Assembly: GCF_001956915.1 (NCBI RefSeq) | Contig: NZ_MLJO01000013.1 | Coordinates: 301,726 to 365,725, forward strand | Reading direction: 5' to 3' | Origin: Intrasporangium flavum | GTDB lineage: Bacteria > Actinomycetota > Actinomycetes > Actinomycetales > Dermatophilaceae | DNA length: 64,000 bases | Part shown: one piece after another, positions 33,719 through 42,864 of the stretch | How the letters are laid out: each line of letters opens with the position of its first letter | Numbering within the stretch: the first letter of the stretch is position 1 | Made by a program: the position numbers and the translations under genes | The notes under the pieces: generated by a model | The model's database searches: none | What the model was told of the DNA's origin: nothing | Seen by the model: the letters and a program-made list of their open reading frames with translations, nothing else

Positions 33719-34270
33719 GTGCGGGTCGGCAGAGCGGCCCCGATGGGCTCCGTGCGCTCCGTGGGCCCCGTGGGCCCTTGGGGCCGTGGGGGCTCGGTGG
33801 TCTCCGTGGTCTCCGTGGCGGTGGCCGCCGTGGCGGTCGTGCTCCTCGCCGCCTGCAGCGCCGCGCCCTCGGGGCGGTCGGCCGCCCCGGTCGGTGCCGA
33901 CGACCTCTCGCCCGCGCTCGCCGCCAGCGTCGGTGCCCACGTCGCGGCCGCCTCCGTCACGGCCACCTTCCGCGTCGGGGGTGGCGAGACCTTCCGCGTC
34001 GAGCTCGACCGGCCCGACCTCGTCGAGCACGTCCGCCGCCTCCTCGCCGGCGAGGGCGGGCCGACGGTCCCCATCGGCGCCGTCGTCCGCGACGACCCGG
34101 GCCCCAACGCACCGTGGTCCTGGCACCTCGACCCGGACACCGTGGAGTTCGCCTCCAGCGCCGTCGACGCCTGCGACGGCACGCCGTCCGAGGTCGAGGG
34201 CGGGTTCCTCGACGCGCAGGACTACTGCCCGCGGGCTGCCGAGCTCGTCGCCGTCGACGACGTGCCCTGA
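33719..34270 (+). CDS. Lipoprotein with BP74-like domain
   Basis: 183 residues from GTG 33719, with GGGAGG 4 nt upstream. A long hydrophobic signal (SVVSVAVAAVAVVLLAAC) ends in lipobox LAAC. The mature part (from ~65) reads ATFRVGGGETFRVELDRPDL, VEHVRRLLAGEGG, then NAPWSWHLDPDTVEFASSAV and DACDGTPSEVEGG. The WSWHLDP/CDG-PS-VE pattern is that of the BP74/calmodulin-binding-related domain found in slime moulds and many bacteria; its bacterial function is unknown. The signal region has short GTCTCCGTGG-type repeats. A perfect 15-bp hairpin ends the transcript. Confidence 0.75.
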   Translation: MRVGRAAPMGSVRSVGPVGPWGRGGSVVSVVSVAVAAVAVVLLAACSAAPSGRSAAPVGADDLSPALAASVGAHVAAASVTATFRVGGGETFRVELDRPDLVEHVRRLLAGEGGPTVPIGAVVRDDPGPNAPWSWHLDPDTVEFASSAVDACDGTPSEVEGGFLDAQDYCPRAAELVAVDDVP

Positions 34271-34313
34271 GCCGTCCCCGACGCCGTTCCCCGACGCGTG
34301 GCCTGACGCACGA

Positions 34314-34345
34314 GGGCCCGCGGCACCGTGCGGTGCCGCGGGCCC
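34314..34345. terminator. Bidirectional terminator
   Basis: A perfect 15-bp inverted repeat, GGGCCCGCGGCACCG with a TG centre, lies between convergent genes. Confidence 0.85.
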
Positions 34346-34386
34346 CCGTCGTGCGGTGACTCGTTCGTGCGCTGGGGTGTCCCGGG

Positions 34387-34908
34387 TCAGCGGTCCTCGG
34401 GCTCGTCGGCGATCTCGTCGACGACGTGCATGGCGGCCTCCTCGGCCGACGCCCCGGCGCCGTCGACACCGACGTCACGGCCCCACGCCTGCTTCTCGTC
34501 GTCCTCGTGGGCGCCCTCGTCGTCGGCCACGAGCCGGCCGGCGCGCTCGTCGCCCACCTCGTGGTCGCCGAGCCAGTCGTCCTCGGCGGCGATGGAGTCG
34601 GGGTCGTCGCCCCCGATGCGCTCCTCGTCGAGGCCGCTCTCGTTCTCGGGCCGGCCGTACGCCGAGTTCGGGTCGGGCTCCTCCTGGAGGATCCGCTCGT
34701 CGATCGTCTCGTCCTCGGCCTCCTCGCGCGGGGTCGTGCCGTGGGCGTTGACCCCCTGGGGGCGGTCGTTGGGGGAGTAGCCGCGGTCGAGGACGTCCTC
34801 GAGGTCGCCGTCCTCGAGGGTGTCCTCGGGCTGCAGCTGGTCCTCGTCGTCGACGCTGTAGCTCGTCAGGTCGTCCTCGATGTTCTCGTTCGGCTCGATG
34901 CCGCTCAT
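34387..34908 (-). CDS. DUF5709 acidic protein
   Basis: 173 residues from ATG 34908, with GAAGGAG about 5 nt upstream and a 4-nt ATGA overlap with the aminotransferase stop. It is strongly acidic and disordered. The DUF5709 pattern includes SYSVDDEDQLQPEDTLEDGD, VLDRGYSPNDRPQGVNAHGT, ETIDERILQEEPDP and GRLVADDEGAHEDDEKQAWG, with a C-terminal ASAEEAAMHVVDE. This family is found in actinobacteria and has no known function. Coupling to the aminotransferase suggests shared expression only. Confidence 0.88.
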   Translation of the reverse strand: MSGIEPNENIEDDLTSYSVDDEDQLQPEDTLEDGDLEDVLDRGYSPNDRPQGVNAHGTTPREEAEDETIDERILQEEPDPNSAYGRPENESGLDEERIGGDDPDSIAAEDDWLGDHEVGDERAGRLVADDEGAHEDDEKQAWGRDVGVDGAGASAEEAAMHVVDEIADEPEDR

Positions 34909-36266
34909 CGTGCTCCTTCGGTCTGCTCGGCCGCGGCGCCCGCGGTGGCGCCCTCGCCCCCTGCCCCTACCCCGGAGGCCCGGCCCGCGGTCAGCGACTC
35001 GGCGGCGGCGAGCGCGACGCACGTCGCGACACCGGCCATGGCGGTGCGGACGTCCTCGAGCGTCGGGAAGGTCGGGGCGAGCCGGATGTTGCGGTCGCGC
35101 GGGTCCTGACCGTGCGGGAACGAGGCGCCGGCCGGCGTCAGGGCGATGCCGGCCGCCTTGGCCAGCTCGACGACGCGCGAGGCAGTGCCGTCGAGCACGT
35201 CGAGGTTGACGAAGTAGCCGCCCGTCGGGTGGCTCCACGTGGCCACCTCGAGCCCGGCCAGGCCCGCCGTCAGGGCCTCGTCGACGGCCGCGAACTTCGG
35301 CGCGATGATCTCGCGGTGCTTGCGCATGTGCGCCCGCACCCCGTCGGCGTCGCGGAAGAACTCGACGTGACGCAGGTGGTTGACCTTGTCCGGGCCGATC
35401 GAGGCCATCGACAGGTGCTTGAGGTACCACGCGACGGTGGCCTGGCTCGCCGCGAGGACGGCCACGCCGGCGCCCGCGAAGGTGATCTTCGAGGTCGAGG
35501 CGAACATGATCGGGCGGTTCGGGTTCCCCGACGCGGCCGCGAGCGTGAGGATGTCGGCGCTCTTGGCCTCGTCCTCGGTCAGGTGGTGGAACGCGTAGGC
35601 GTTGTCCCAGAAGATCGTGAAGTCGGGGGCGGCGGTCGGCATGGCCGCGAGGCGGGCGGCGACCTCCTGCGACACCACGGCGCCCGTCGGGTTGGCGTAC
35701 GTCGGCACGATCCAGATGCCCTTGACGCTCGGGTCGTCCTTGACGAGCGCCTCGACGGCGGCCATGTCGGGGCCGTCGTCGTGCATGTCGACGGTCACCA
35801 TCTCGATGCCGAGCTCGGCGAGCATCGAGAAGTGGCGGTCGTAGCCGGGCACGGGGCAGACGAACTTCACAGCCGGCTCCTGCGACCAGGGCCGCGGGGA
35901 GTCGACGCCGCCGAAGAGGAGGAAGTCGACGACGGTCGTGTACATCATCGTCAGGCTCGAGTTGCCGCCCGCCACGACCTGCGACGCCTCGACCCACAGC
36001 AGCTCGGCGAAGATGTCGCGCAGCTCGGCCAGGCCCTCGAGCCCGCCGTAGTTGCGCACGTCGACGCCGGCCCGGTCCTTGGTCGTCGTCGGCAGGTGCA
36101 GCAGGTCGTTCGACAGGTCGAGCTGGGCGCTCGAGGGCTTGCCGCGCGTCAGGTCGAGCTTGAGCGAGCGGGCCTCGAGGGCCGCGTACGCCGACCGCTG
36201 CTCGGCGAGGAAGGCGGCGAGGTCGTCGTCGGACAGGGACGCGAGGGGGCTGCGCGAGTTCGTCAC
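34905..36266 (-). CDS. PLP aminotransferase, aspartate aminotransferase subgroup Ic
   Basis: 453 residues from GTG 36266. Fold type I aminotransferase with LDLTRGKPSSAQLDLS (N-terminal substrate loop), NYGGLEGLAELRDIFAELL, VPTYANPTGAVVSQE (NPTG), FWDNAYAFHHL (PLP-binding Asp/Tyr) and the Schiff-base lysine in FASTSKITFAGAGVAVLAAS. The C-terminal Arg is in RNIRLAPTFPTLEDV. The SKIT lysine motif matches the actinobacterial AspAT subgroup Ic (the C. glutamicum AspT type), which interconverts aspartate and oxaloacetate. The last 30 residues are an Ala/Gly-rich extension. Confidence 0.85.
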   Translation of the reverse strand: MTNSRSPLASLSDDDLAAFLAEQRSAYAALEARSLKLDLTRGKPSSAQLDLSNDLLHLPTTTKDRAGVDVRNYGGLEGLAELRDIFAELLWVEASQVVAGGNSSLTMMYTTVVDFLLFGGVDSPRPWSQEPAVKFVCPVPGYDRHFSMLAELGIEMVTVDMHDDGPDMAAVEALVKDDPSVKGIWIVPTYANPTGAVVSQEVAARLAAMPTAAPDFTIFWDNAYAFHHLTEDEAKSADILTLAAASGNPNRPIMFASTSKITFAGAGVAVLAASQATVAWYLKHLSMASIGPDKVNHLRHVEFFRDADGVRAHMRKHREIIAPKFAAVDEALTAGLAGLEVATWSHPTGGYFVNLDVLDGTASRVVELAKAAGIALTPAGASFPHGQDPRDRNIRLAPTFPTLEDVRTAMAGVATCVALAAAESLTAGRASGVGAGGEGATAGAAAEQTEGAR

Positions 36267-36386
36267 GCTCTCGATCCTGCCACCGCCCCGGCTCGCGGGG
36301 CAGGGTGGTCCGCATGGCGGTGGGCGGCCCGCTGGTGTCGTGGCCGGCGACCTGAGAGGATGGCGGACGGCGCTCACGGCGGCCGG

Positions 36387-36416
36387 TTCGCATCGGGCCG
36401 ATCCGTCCCGTATGAT
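36387..36416 (+). promoter_or_regulatory. Promoter of tRNA-Trp-secE-nusG
   Basis: -10 TATGAT (36411-36416) and a weak -35 TTCGCA (36387-36392) with an 18-nt spacer, about 73 nt before tRNA-Trp. The gap 36267-36489 otherwise holds nothing I recognise. Confidence 0.5.
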
Positions 36417-36489
36417 CGTCGCTCGGACGGCTGACGCTGGCCATGCTGACGCATGCCGTCCCGCCCCGGTCACCCAACGACCGTGGCGA

Positions 36490-36562
36490 AGGGCAATAGC
36501 TCAATTGGTAGAGCACTGGTCTCCAAAACCAGCGGTTGGGGGTTCGAGTCCCTCTTGCCCTG
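36490..36562 (+). tRNA. tRNA-Trp (anticodon CCA)
   Basis: 73 nt: acceptor AGGGCAA/TTGCCCT with discriminator G, D-arm AGCTCAATTGGTAGAGC, anticodon stem CTGGT/ACCAG with loop CTCCAAA (CCA), T-arm GGGGG-TTCGAGT-CCCTC. CCA is not encoded. It lies directly before secE, as in Mycobacterium and Streptomyces. Confidence 0.96.
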
Positions 36563-36665
36563 CGCATCCCAGTGATGTGGTCGTCGTGCAAGGCGGCACG
36601 CGGCTCCTGTCCCGGACACCCCGGGGCCTGTCGCGGGCCGGTTCCCCAGGCAGAAAGTAGGAATC

Positions 36666-36935
36666 GTGACGGAGACGAGCGCCAAGCGCGGGTCCGGCCG
36701 GGCCGACAAGGCTCGTGGCGGCAACCCGGTGTCGCGGTTCTTCTCCGCGCTGAGCCTCTTCGTCCGGCAGATCCTCGACGAGCTGCGCAAGGTCGTGCGG
36801 CCCACGGGCCCCGAGCTCGTGCGGTACACGACCGTCGTCGTGGTCTTCGTCGTGGTCATGATGGCCCTGGTGTCGGCGCTCGACTTCGGTCTGAGCAAGC
36901 TGATCTCGTGGGTCCTCACCGGTTCGACGACCTAG
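36666..36935 (+). CDS. secE: Preprotein translocase subunit SecE
   Basis: 89 residues from GTG 36666. It is the single-span form: a basic N-terminus, [20 protein letters not shown] followed by the conserved [18 protein letters not shown], and one membrane helix ([20 protein letters not shown]). SecE clamps SecY in the SecYEG channel. It is co-oriented with nusG 101 nt downstream, the universal arrangement. A purine-rich GCAGAAAGTAGGAATC leader precedes the start. Confidence 0.96.
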   Translation: MTETSAKRGSGRADKARGGNPVSRFFSALSLFVRQILDELRKVVRPTGPELVRYTTVVVVFVVVMMALVSALDFGLSKLISWVLTGSTT

Positions 36936-37036
36936 GTCGGCCACCGGGGCGGGAGCGCGAGTCGCGCCCGGCCCCGACACCGGGAGTCACCGCCAGCCGC
37001 TCCGGCTGGTCCACGAGCAAGGAAGCAGGTCAGAGC

Positions 37037-37891
37037 GTGTCCGAGCAGTTCGCCCCGCAGGGCGCCCCGAACGGCGAGAGCACCGAGAGCGACGTCCTCG
37101 ACCCGACGGTCGACGCGTCCGACGCCTCGGTCGACGCCGCGGGTGAGGACACCGCCGACGTGACGGTCGACGAGACGACCGGCGAGGTCGTCGACGACAC
37201 GACCGACGAGGACACCGACCTCACCGACACCGACGAGTCCGACGCCGACGAGTCCGCCGAGGCCACCGATGTCGTCGAGAGCGCCGACCCCGTCGCCGAC
37301 TTCAAGCGCGACCTGCGCATGAAGGACGGCGACTGGTACGTCGTGCACTCGTACGCCGGCTACGAGAACCGCGTCAAGGCCAACCTCGAGACGCGCATCC
37401 AGACCCTCAACATGGAGGACTTCATCTTCGAGATCGAGGTCCCCATGGAGGAGGTCACCGAGATCAAGAACGGGCAGAAGAAGCAGGTCCGTCGCGTCCG
37501 GATGCCCGGGTACGTCCTCGTCCGCATGGACCTCACCGACGAGAGCTGGGGCGCCGTGCGCCACACGCCCGGCGTCACCGGTTTCGTCGGCAACGCCCAC
37601 CAGCCCGTGCCGCTCTCGCTCGACGAGGTCTTCACGATGCTCGCCCCGACCTTCGAGGCCGCCGCACCGGCCGGTGCCGCCGCTTCGGGCGCCGCGAGCG
37701 CCCCGAAGGACGTCCGCGTCGTCGACTTCGAGGTCGGCGAGTCGGTCACCGTCATGGAGGGCCCGTTCGAGACCCTCCCCGCCACGATCTCCGAGATCAA
37801 CGCCGACACCCAAAAGCTCAAGGTGCTGGTCTCGATCTTCGGCCGGGAGACCCCGGTCGAGCTGTCCTTCGGTCAGGTCGCCAAGATCTGA
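37037..37891 (+). CDS. nusG: Transcription elongation/antitermination factor NusG, with long acidic N-terminus
   Basis: 284 residues from GTG 37037. Residues ~1-92 are a disordered Asp/Thr/Glu/Val-rich extension ([20 protein letters not shown] and similar). The NGN domain starts at about 95: [51 protein letters not shown]. The KOW domain is at the C-terminus: [20 protein letters not shown] and [20 protein letters not shown]. NusG binds RNA polymerase and links it to Rho or the ribosome. Acidic extensions of variable length are known in actinobacterial NusG. An Ala/Gly linker ([11 protein letters not shown]) separates the two domains. Confidence 0.96.
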   Translation: MSEQFAPQGAPNGESTESDVLDPTVDASDASVDAAGEDTADVTVDETTGEVVDDTTDEDTDLTDTDESDADESAEATDVVESADPVADFKRDLRMKDGDWYVVHSYAGYENRVKANLETRIQTLNMEDFIFEIEVPMEEVTEIKNGQKKQVRRVRMPGYVLVRMDLTDESWGAVRHTPGVTGFVGNAHQPVPLSLDEVFTMLAPTFEAAAPAGAAASGAASAPKDVRVVDFEVGESVTVMEGPFETLPATISEINADTQKLKVLVSIFGRETPVELSFGQVAKI

Positions 37892-38007
37892 GCGAACCGG
37901 TCCGCGCCCGTCGCGGTCCGCACCGTCCGTCCCCGCGGCACCCCGCGGAGGCATGCAACCGGGTCATCGCCCACGGCGTCGGCCCACAACGCAGAAGGTA
38001 GGCAACC

Positions 38008-38439
38008 ATGCCCCCCAAGAAGAAGGTCTCCGGCTTCATCAAGCTGCAGATCCAGGCCGGCCAGGCCACCCCCGCCCCGCCCGTCGGCCCGGCCCTCGGC
38101 CAGCACGGCGTCAACATCATGGAGTTCGTCAAGGCGTACAACGCCGCGACGGAGGCCCAGCGCGGCAACGTCATCCCGGTCGAGATCACGGTCTACGAGG
38201 ACCGCTCGTTCACCTTCGTGACGAAGACCCCGCCGGCCGCCGAGCTCATCAAGAAGGCCGCCGGTGTGGCCAAGGGCTCGGGCGAGCCGCACAAGACCAA
38301 GGTCGCCAAGCTCTCGCGCGAGCAGGTCCTCGAGATCGCCCGCCAGAAGATGGAGGACCTCAACGCCAACGACGAGGAGATGGCGGCGCGCATCATCGCC
38401 GGCACCGCCCGTTCGATGGGCATCGACACCGAGCTCTGA
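38008..38439 (+). CDS. rplK: Ribosomal protein uL11
   Basis: 143 residues, standard length. [20 protein letters not shown] then [19 protein letters not shown], and the C-terminal rRNA-binding part with [20 protein letters not shown] and [11 protein letters not shown]11 binds the GTPase centre with the L10-L12 stalk and is the thiopeptide target region and the sensor arm for RelA. It lies 116 nt after nusG, consistent with a nusG-rplK-rplA transcript. The AAGGTAGGCAACC sequence before the ATG supplies the ribosome site. Confidence 0.97.
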   Translation: MPPKKKVSGFIKLQIQAGQATPAPPVGPALGQHGVNIMEFVKAYNAATEAQRGNVIPVEITVYEDRSFTFVTKTPPAAELIKKAAGVAKGSGEPHKTKVAKLSREQVLEIARQKMEDLNANDEEMAARIIAGTARSMGIDTEL

Positions 38440-38561
38440 GCCCCGCTCGGAGCAACGCGTCACCCCCGGCCGCACGGCAGACGGACCGTCTGCCGTCGGC
38501 CACGTGGGAGGGCCAGCGCTGGTCCGCACCACGACTCCACCACCACGCAAGGAGCAGTTCC

Positions 38562-39278
38562 ATGAAGCGCAGCAAGAACTACCGCGCAGCCGCCGAGCTC
38601 ATCACGCCCGGCAAGGTCTACGCCCCGCTCGAGGCCGTCCGCGTCGCCAAGCAGACCGCGAAGGCCAAGTACGACGAGACCGTCGAGGTGGCCTTCCGCC
38701 TCGGTGTCGACCCCCGCAAGGCCGACCAGGCCGTCCGCGGCACCGTCAACCTGCCGCACGGCACGGGCAAGACGGCCCGCGTCCTCGTGTTCGCCAACGC
38801 CGACAAGGCCGAGGCGGCTCGTGAGGCCGGCGCCGACTACGTCGGTTCCGACGACATGCTCGAGAAGGTCCAGGGCGGCTGGCTCGACTTCGACGCCGTC
38901 GTCGCGACGCCCGACATGATGGGCAAGGTCGGTCGTCTCGGCAAGGTCCTCGGTCCGCGTGGCCTCATGCCGAACCCGAAGACCGGCACCGTGACGATGG
39001 ACGTCGCCAAGGCCGTCACCGACATCAAGGGCGGCAAGATCGAGTTCCGCGTCGACAAGCACGCGAACCTCCACTTCATCATCGGCAAGGCCTCCTTCGA
39101 CGAGGCGAAGCTCGTCGAGAACTACGCCGCCGCCCTCGAGGAGATCCTGCGTCTCAAGCCGGCCAGCTCCAAGGGCCGCTACATCGAGAAGGCCACCGTC
39201 TCCACGACGATGGGCCCGGGCATCCCGCTCGACTTCAGCAAGACCCGCAACCTCCTCGCCGAGGAGGACCAGGCCTGA
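38562..39278 (+). CDS. rplA: Ribosomal protein uL1
   Basis: 238 residues from ATG 38562, with AAGGAG 8 nt upstream. Landmarks: [88 protein letters not shown] and a normal C-terminus. It forms the L1 stalk and, in many bacteria, represses its own operon by binding mRNA. A clear hairpin terminator follows 29 nt after the stop. Confidence 0.97.
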   Translation: MKRSKNYRAAAELITPGKVYAPLEAVRVAKQTAKAKYDETVEVAFRLGVDPRKADQAVRGTVNLPHGTGKTARVLVFANADKAEAAREAGADYVGSDDMLEKVQGGWLDFDAVVATPDMMGKVGRLGKVLGPRGLMPNPKTGTVTMDVAKAVTDIKGGKIEFRVDKHANLHFIIGKASFDEAKLVENYAAALEEILRLKPASSKGRYIEKATVSTTMGPGIPLDFSKTRNLLAEEDQA

Positions 39279-39307
39279 TCGCCTGACCTGCGCGTAGCAC
39301 AACGCCG

Positions 39308-39340
39308 GAGCCCGTCACCCCGCCGAGGGGTGGCGGGCTC
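39308..39340 (+). terminator. Terminator of the nusG-rplK-rplA transcript
   Basis: GAGCCCG-TCACCCC pairs with GGGGTGG-CGGGCTC (14 bp with one G-T pair) around a GCCGA loop. Confidence 0.85.
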
Positions 39341-39388
39341 TCGCGTTCTCGACGGGTGGCCCGAGCCGATGCTGGGTACGGTCTGCAG

Positions 39389-41272
39389 ATGAGCCGACAG
39401 ACACGCAGCACCAGACGTTGGGTCGTTGCGGGCGTCAGCGCGGGCCTCCCGCTCGCCCTGCTGGCACCCCAGGCCGGGGCGCAGCCCCCGGCATCCCCGA
39501 CCGCCCCCGGCCAGGCCTCCACCACCGACCGCGGCTGGCACGGCCGCCCCACCCCGCTGCCCAAGGTCGCCGTGATGACCGGCTCCGGCGGCGCGGTCAG
39601 CTCGGTCGACCGCGACGCCTCGCAGGTCGGCATCGACGTGCTCGCCCGGGGCGGCAACGCCGCCGACGCCGCCGTGGCCACGGCCGCCGCGCTCGGGGTC
39701 ACCGAGCCCTACAGCGCCGGCATCGGCGGTGGCGGCTTCCTCGTGTACTACGACGCGCGGGACAAGAAGGTCAGCACCATCGACGGGCGCGAGACCGCCC
39801 CGATGTCCTTCACCGAGCAGGCGTTCATCGACCCGGCCACCGGCAAGCCCTACCCCTTCGCCACCGCCGTCAACTCCGGCCTGTCGGTCGGTGTCCCGGG
39901 CACCCCCGCCCTGTGGGCCAAGGCGTTGCGCGACCACGGCACGCTGTCCTTCAACGCGGCCCTCAAGCCCGCCGAGCGCCTCGCGGCCACGGGCTTCGTC
40001 GTCGACCAGACCTTCCACGACCAGACCGCCCAGAACGCCGCCCGGTTCAGCGTCTTCCCGGAGACCGCCCGCGTCTTCCTGCGCGACGGGCAGGCCCCGG
40101 CGGTCGGCTCGAGGTTCACCAACCCGGACATGGCCAAGGCCTACCGCACGCTGCGCACCCAGGGCGTCGACGTGCTCTACCGCGGTCGCCTCGGCGAGGC
40201 GATCGTGCGCGAGGCCAACGCCCCCCACACCCGGCCGGGCAGCAGTGTCATGGGCGGGAAGATGACGACGCGTGACCTTGCCGCGTACCGGGCGCTGACC
40301 AAGGCGCCGATCCACTCGCGCTACGAGGGCCTCGACGTCTACGGCATGCCGGTGCCGAGCTCGGGCGGCATCGCCGTCGCGGAGATCCTCAACCTCATGA
40401 AGGCCTACGAGGACCGCACCGGCACGAAGACGTCCGCGCTGTCCGACGTCGACTACCTGCACCGGTTCTCAGAGGCGTCGGCCACGGCCTTCGCCGACCG
40501 CAACCGCTACGTCGGCGACGTGCCGGGCGTGCCGGTGTCCGAGCTCGTCAGCCCGGACTTCGCGGCCGAGCGGGCCTGCCTCTTCGACCCGACGAAGGCC
40601 CAGCCGAGGCCGATCCCGTTCGGCTCGCCCGACGGTTCCTACACCTCGTGCACCCCGGGCTCCACCGCCCAGAAGGAGCCGTACGAGGGCCTGTCGACGA
40701 CCCACCTGACGGCGACCGACCGGTGGGGCAACGTCGCGTCCTACACGCTGACCATCGAGCAGACCGGCGGCTCGGGCATCACGGTGCCGGGGTGGGGGTT
40801 CCTGCTCAACAACGAGCTGACCGACTTCGACTTCACCCCGCTCACCCCGGGCGTCCCCGACCCGAACCTGCCCGGCCCGGGCAAGCGGCCGCGCTCGTCG
40901 ATGAGCCCGACGATCCTCATGAAGGACGGCGCGCCGTTCCTCGCCGTCGGCTCGCCCGGTGGCGCGACGATCATCACGTCGGTCTCGCAGACGGTCCTCG
41001 GCTACCTCGACCGCGACCTGTCGCTCGTCGACGCGATCGCGGCGCCGCGCCTCTCCTCGCGCAACAGCGCGTCGGGGGAGGGCGCCGAGCCGGCGTTCCT
41101 GGCCGGTCCCGCTGCGGCCGGCCTGCGGGCGCTCGGCCACACGCTCACCGACGCCGGCGAGATCGGGGCCGTGACGGCGATCCGCAGCCTCGGCCACGGC
41201 CTCTTCGAGGCGGCCGCCGAGCCGACGCGTCGAGGCGGAGGCTCGGCCATGGTGGTGCACCCCGCACCCTGA
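39389..41272 (+). CDS. ggt: Secreted gamma-glutamyltransferase
   Basis: 627 residues; start set at ATG 39389 (MSRQTRSTRR) to give a normal signal peptide (RRWVVAGVSAGLPLALLAPQAGA). GGT cleaves or transfers the gamma-glutamyl group of glutathione and related thiols outside the cell. The large-subunit part has GGNAADAAVATAAALGVTEP and SAGIGGGGFLVYYD. Autocatalytic cleavage is expected before the Thr of STTHLTATDRWGN. The small subunit has GSGITVPGWGFLLNNELTDF, KRPRSSMSPTILMKDG and VGSPGGATIITSV. All expected active-site landmarks are present. Substrate in a mycothiol-type organism is uncertain. Confidence 0.93.
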   Translation: MSRQTRSTRRWVVAGVSAGLPLALLAPQAGAQPPASPTAPGQASTTDRGWHGRPTPLPKVAVMTGSGGAVSSVDRDASQVGIDVLARGGNAADAAVATAAALGVTEPYSAGIGGGGFLVYYDARDKKVSTIDGRETAPMSFTEQAFIDPATGKPYPFATAVNSGLSVGVPGTPALWAKALRDHGTLSFNAALKPAERLAATGFVVDQTFHDQTAQNAARFSVFPETARVFLRDGQAPAVGSRFTNPDMAKAYRTLRTQGVDVLYRGRLGEAIVREANAPHTRPGSSVMGGKMTTRDLAAYRALTKAPIHSRYEGLDVYGMPVPSSGGIAVAEILNLMKAYEDRTGTKTSALSDVDYLHRFSEASATAFADRNRYVGDVPGVPVSELVSPDFAAERACLFDPTKAQPRPIPFGSPDGSYTSCTPGSTAQKEPYEGLSTTHLTATDRWGNVASYTLTIEQTGGSGITVPGWGFLLNNELTDFDFTPLTPGVPDPNLPGPGKRPRSSMSPTILMKDGAPFLAVGSPGGATIITSVSQTVLGYLDRDLSLVDAIAAPRLSSRNSASGEGAEPAFLAGPAAAGLRALGHTLTDAGEIGAVTAIRSLGHGLFEAAAEPTRRGGGSAMVVHPAP

Positions 41273-41294
41273 CGGCCCTGACCCCCGCCCGTCG

Positions 41295-41334
41295 CGCTCG
41301 CCACCTGTCCCACCGTCGGGGCAGGTGGCGAGCG
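41295..41334 (+). terminator. Terminator after ggt
   Basis: A 13-bp stem CGCTCGCCACCTG/CAGGTGGCGAGCG with a 14-nt loop, 22 nt after the ggt stop. Confidence 0.8.
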
Positions 41335-41430
41335 GCGTTCCCGGGCCACTCGAGATCCGCGTGGGCCAGGAGTCGGTGCTCGTGCCGGCCGACATCGCCT
41401 TCGGTGACGTCCGCCCGCCGGATTGCCCGG

Positions 41431-41465
41431 CTGCAGGAACCTGCAGGAACGGGACTTTCCGGAAA
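41431..41465. promoter_or_regulatory. Direct repeat plus palindrome upstream of a secreted-protein gene
   Basis: CTGCAGGAAC occurs twice in direct succession (41431-41450), followed by the perfect 10-nt palindrome TTTCCGGAAA (41456-41465). This sits about 90-125 nt upstream of the secreted protein start at 41556, in an AT-richer stretch. Regulatory role is inferred from position. Confidence 0.45.
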
Positions 41466-41555
41466 AGTACCCATAGCACACCGGGTATCCGAGTCGTTAA
41501 CCAGGGGCATCGGTCACAGGGGATCGGTGGCATGGCATCACGTCAGGAGACATCC

Positions 41556-42821
41556 ATGAGCACCATGCACCGGGCGGCTTCGGCAGCCTTCGTAGGGGCG
41601 GCCTTGGCCGTATCGTCCGTCCAGCTCGCGGCTCCGGCCGGGGCTGCATCCCTCCCGAACGTCGGCGTCCAGTCGTACGCCTACGGCTCGTACGCAGTCG
41701 TCGGGAGCGTCGTGAAGTCCGGTCCCGTGGCCTACGCCGGCATCGGCTGCACCACGTCCTTCGGGCGCACGGTCAAGGGCACGGCAGCGGCGGTCAACGC
41801 CGCACGGCTCGGAACGGTCGGCGCCACGACCACCGTCGCGTCCTCGTCGATCGAGAACGGCCTCAAGGTCGCTCGCACCAGCGCGAGCACCGGGGCGGTC
41901 AACCTGCTCGGCGGGCTGGTGCGCTCGAACGCCGTGACCTCGGCGAGCACCGCCGTCGTCAACGGCGCCGGTACGTTCACCGGCGGCAACCGGTCCGAGC
42001 TGGCCGGCCTCGTCGTCGCCGGGCGTGCCCAGAGCGCGACGCCGGCGCCCAACACCGCGCTGTCCCTGCGTGGCTCCGACGGTGCGGCGTACGCCACGGT
42101 CTACCTCAACCGCCAGACGAAGACCTGGGTCGGCTCGGAGTGGCGGGTGCAGACCATCGCGCTGCAGGTCGTCGTGAGCGGCAAGAACCCGCTCGACCTC
42201 CCGATCGGCTCGAACGTCCTCGTCGGCGTCTCCAGCTCGTCGCTGACCAAGCCCGTCGTCGGGCTCGTGGCCGGCAGGGGTTACGCCACGAGCGCCACGG
42301 CCGCCGACGGCCGCGTGCTCTCGAGCCCCACCGCACTGGCCCAGCCGTTCTGCGGCGGCAGCAGCTCGAGCGCGACCGTCGCGTCGGCCACCGTGCCCGG
42401 CGTCGTCACCACCGGCACGACGACGACCACCGCGAACGCCACGGCGACGGCGAGCAGCCGCACCGTGCGCGTCGTCGACCGCATCTCGGGACCCAGCGTG
42501 CTCGCCGGGCTCCTCGGCGCCACGACGATCGTCGCCGACACCTCGGCCACCCAGTCGAGCCCCGGAGGCACGGTGGCCCTGGTCGACCGCAGCTCCTTCG
42601 TGGGGCTCGGCATCAAGGGACTGCCGGCGATCAACGCCTCGGTCCCGGCCAACACCGTGGTCACCGTGCCCGGCCTCGGCAAGGTGACGCTCCACAAGGT
42701 CACCCGCACCGCGAAGTCCATCGAGGTCGTCATGGTCGAGGTCGTCACCGACCGCGTGCTCGGGTCGCTGCCGACCGGTTCGGTCGTCCGCATCGGCTAC
42801 AGCTACAGCGCCGTCGTCTGA
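41556..42821 (+). CDS. Large secreted protein, choice-of-anchor P-like
   Basis: 421 residues from ATG 41556, with AGGAGA 5 nt upstream. The signal peptide (MHRAASAAFVGAALAVSSVQ, cleaved near APAGAAS) is followed by a beta-rich, Val/Thr/Ser/Ala-rich extracellular protein. It contains YAYGSYAVVGSVVKSGPVAY, GCTTSFGRTVKGTAAAVNAA, TKTWVGSEWRVQTIALQVVV, and a second similar half. The layout fits the actinobacterial choice-of-anchor P family, but no C-terminal anchor is seen, so it may be released. Function is unknown. It has its own upstream region with repeats and is convergent with a DUF3152 metalloprotease. Confidence 0.72.
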   Translation: MSTMHRAASAAFVGAALAVSSVQLAAPAGAASLPNVGVQSYAYGSYAVVGSVVKSGPVAYAGIGCTTSFGRTVKGTAAAVNAARLGTVGATTTVASSSIENGLKVARTSASTGAVNLLGGLVRSNAVTSASTAVVNGAGTFTGGNRSELAGLVVAGRAQSATPAPNTALSLRGSDGAAYATVYLNRQTKTWVGSEWRVQTIALQVVVSGKNPLDLPIGSNVLVGVSSSSLTKPVVGLVAGRGYATSATAADGRVLSSPTALAQPFCGGSSSSATVASATVPGVVTTGTTTTTANATATASSRTVRVVDRISGPSVLAGLLGATTIVADTSATQSSPGGTVALVDRSSFVGLGIKGLPAINASVPANTVVTVPGLGKVTLHKVTRTAKSIEVVMVEVVTDRVLGSLPTGSVVRIGYSYSAVV

Positions 42822-42834
42822 CCGTCCACGCCGT

Positions 42835-42864
42835 GGCGCCGGGTCGAGCAGTCGGCCCGGCGCC
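42835..42864. terminator. Bidirectional terminator
   Basis: GGCGCCGGG pairs with CCCGGCGCC (9 bp, 12-nt loop) between convergent genes, directly abutting the DUF3152 stop codon. Confidence 0.7.
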
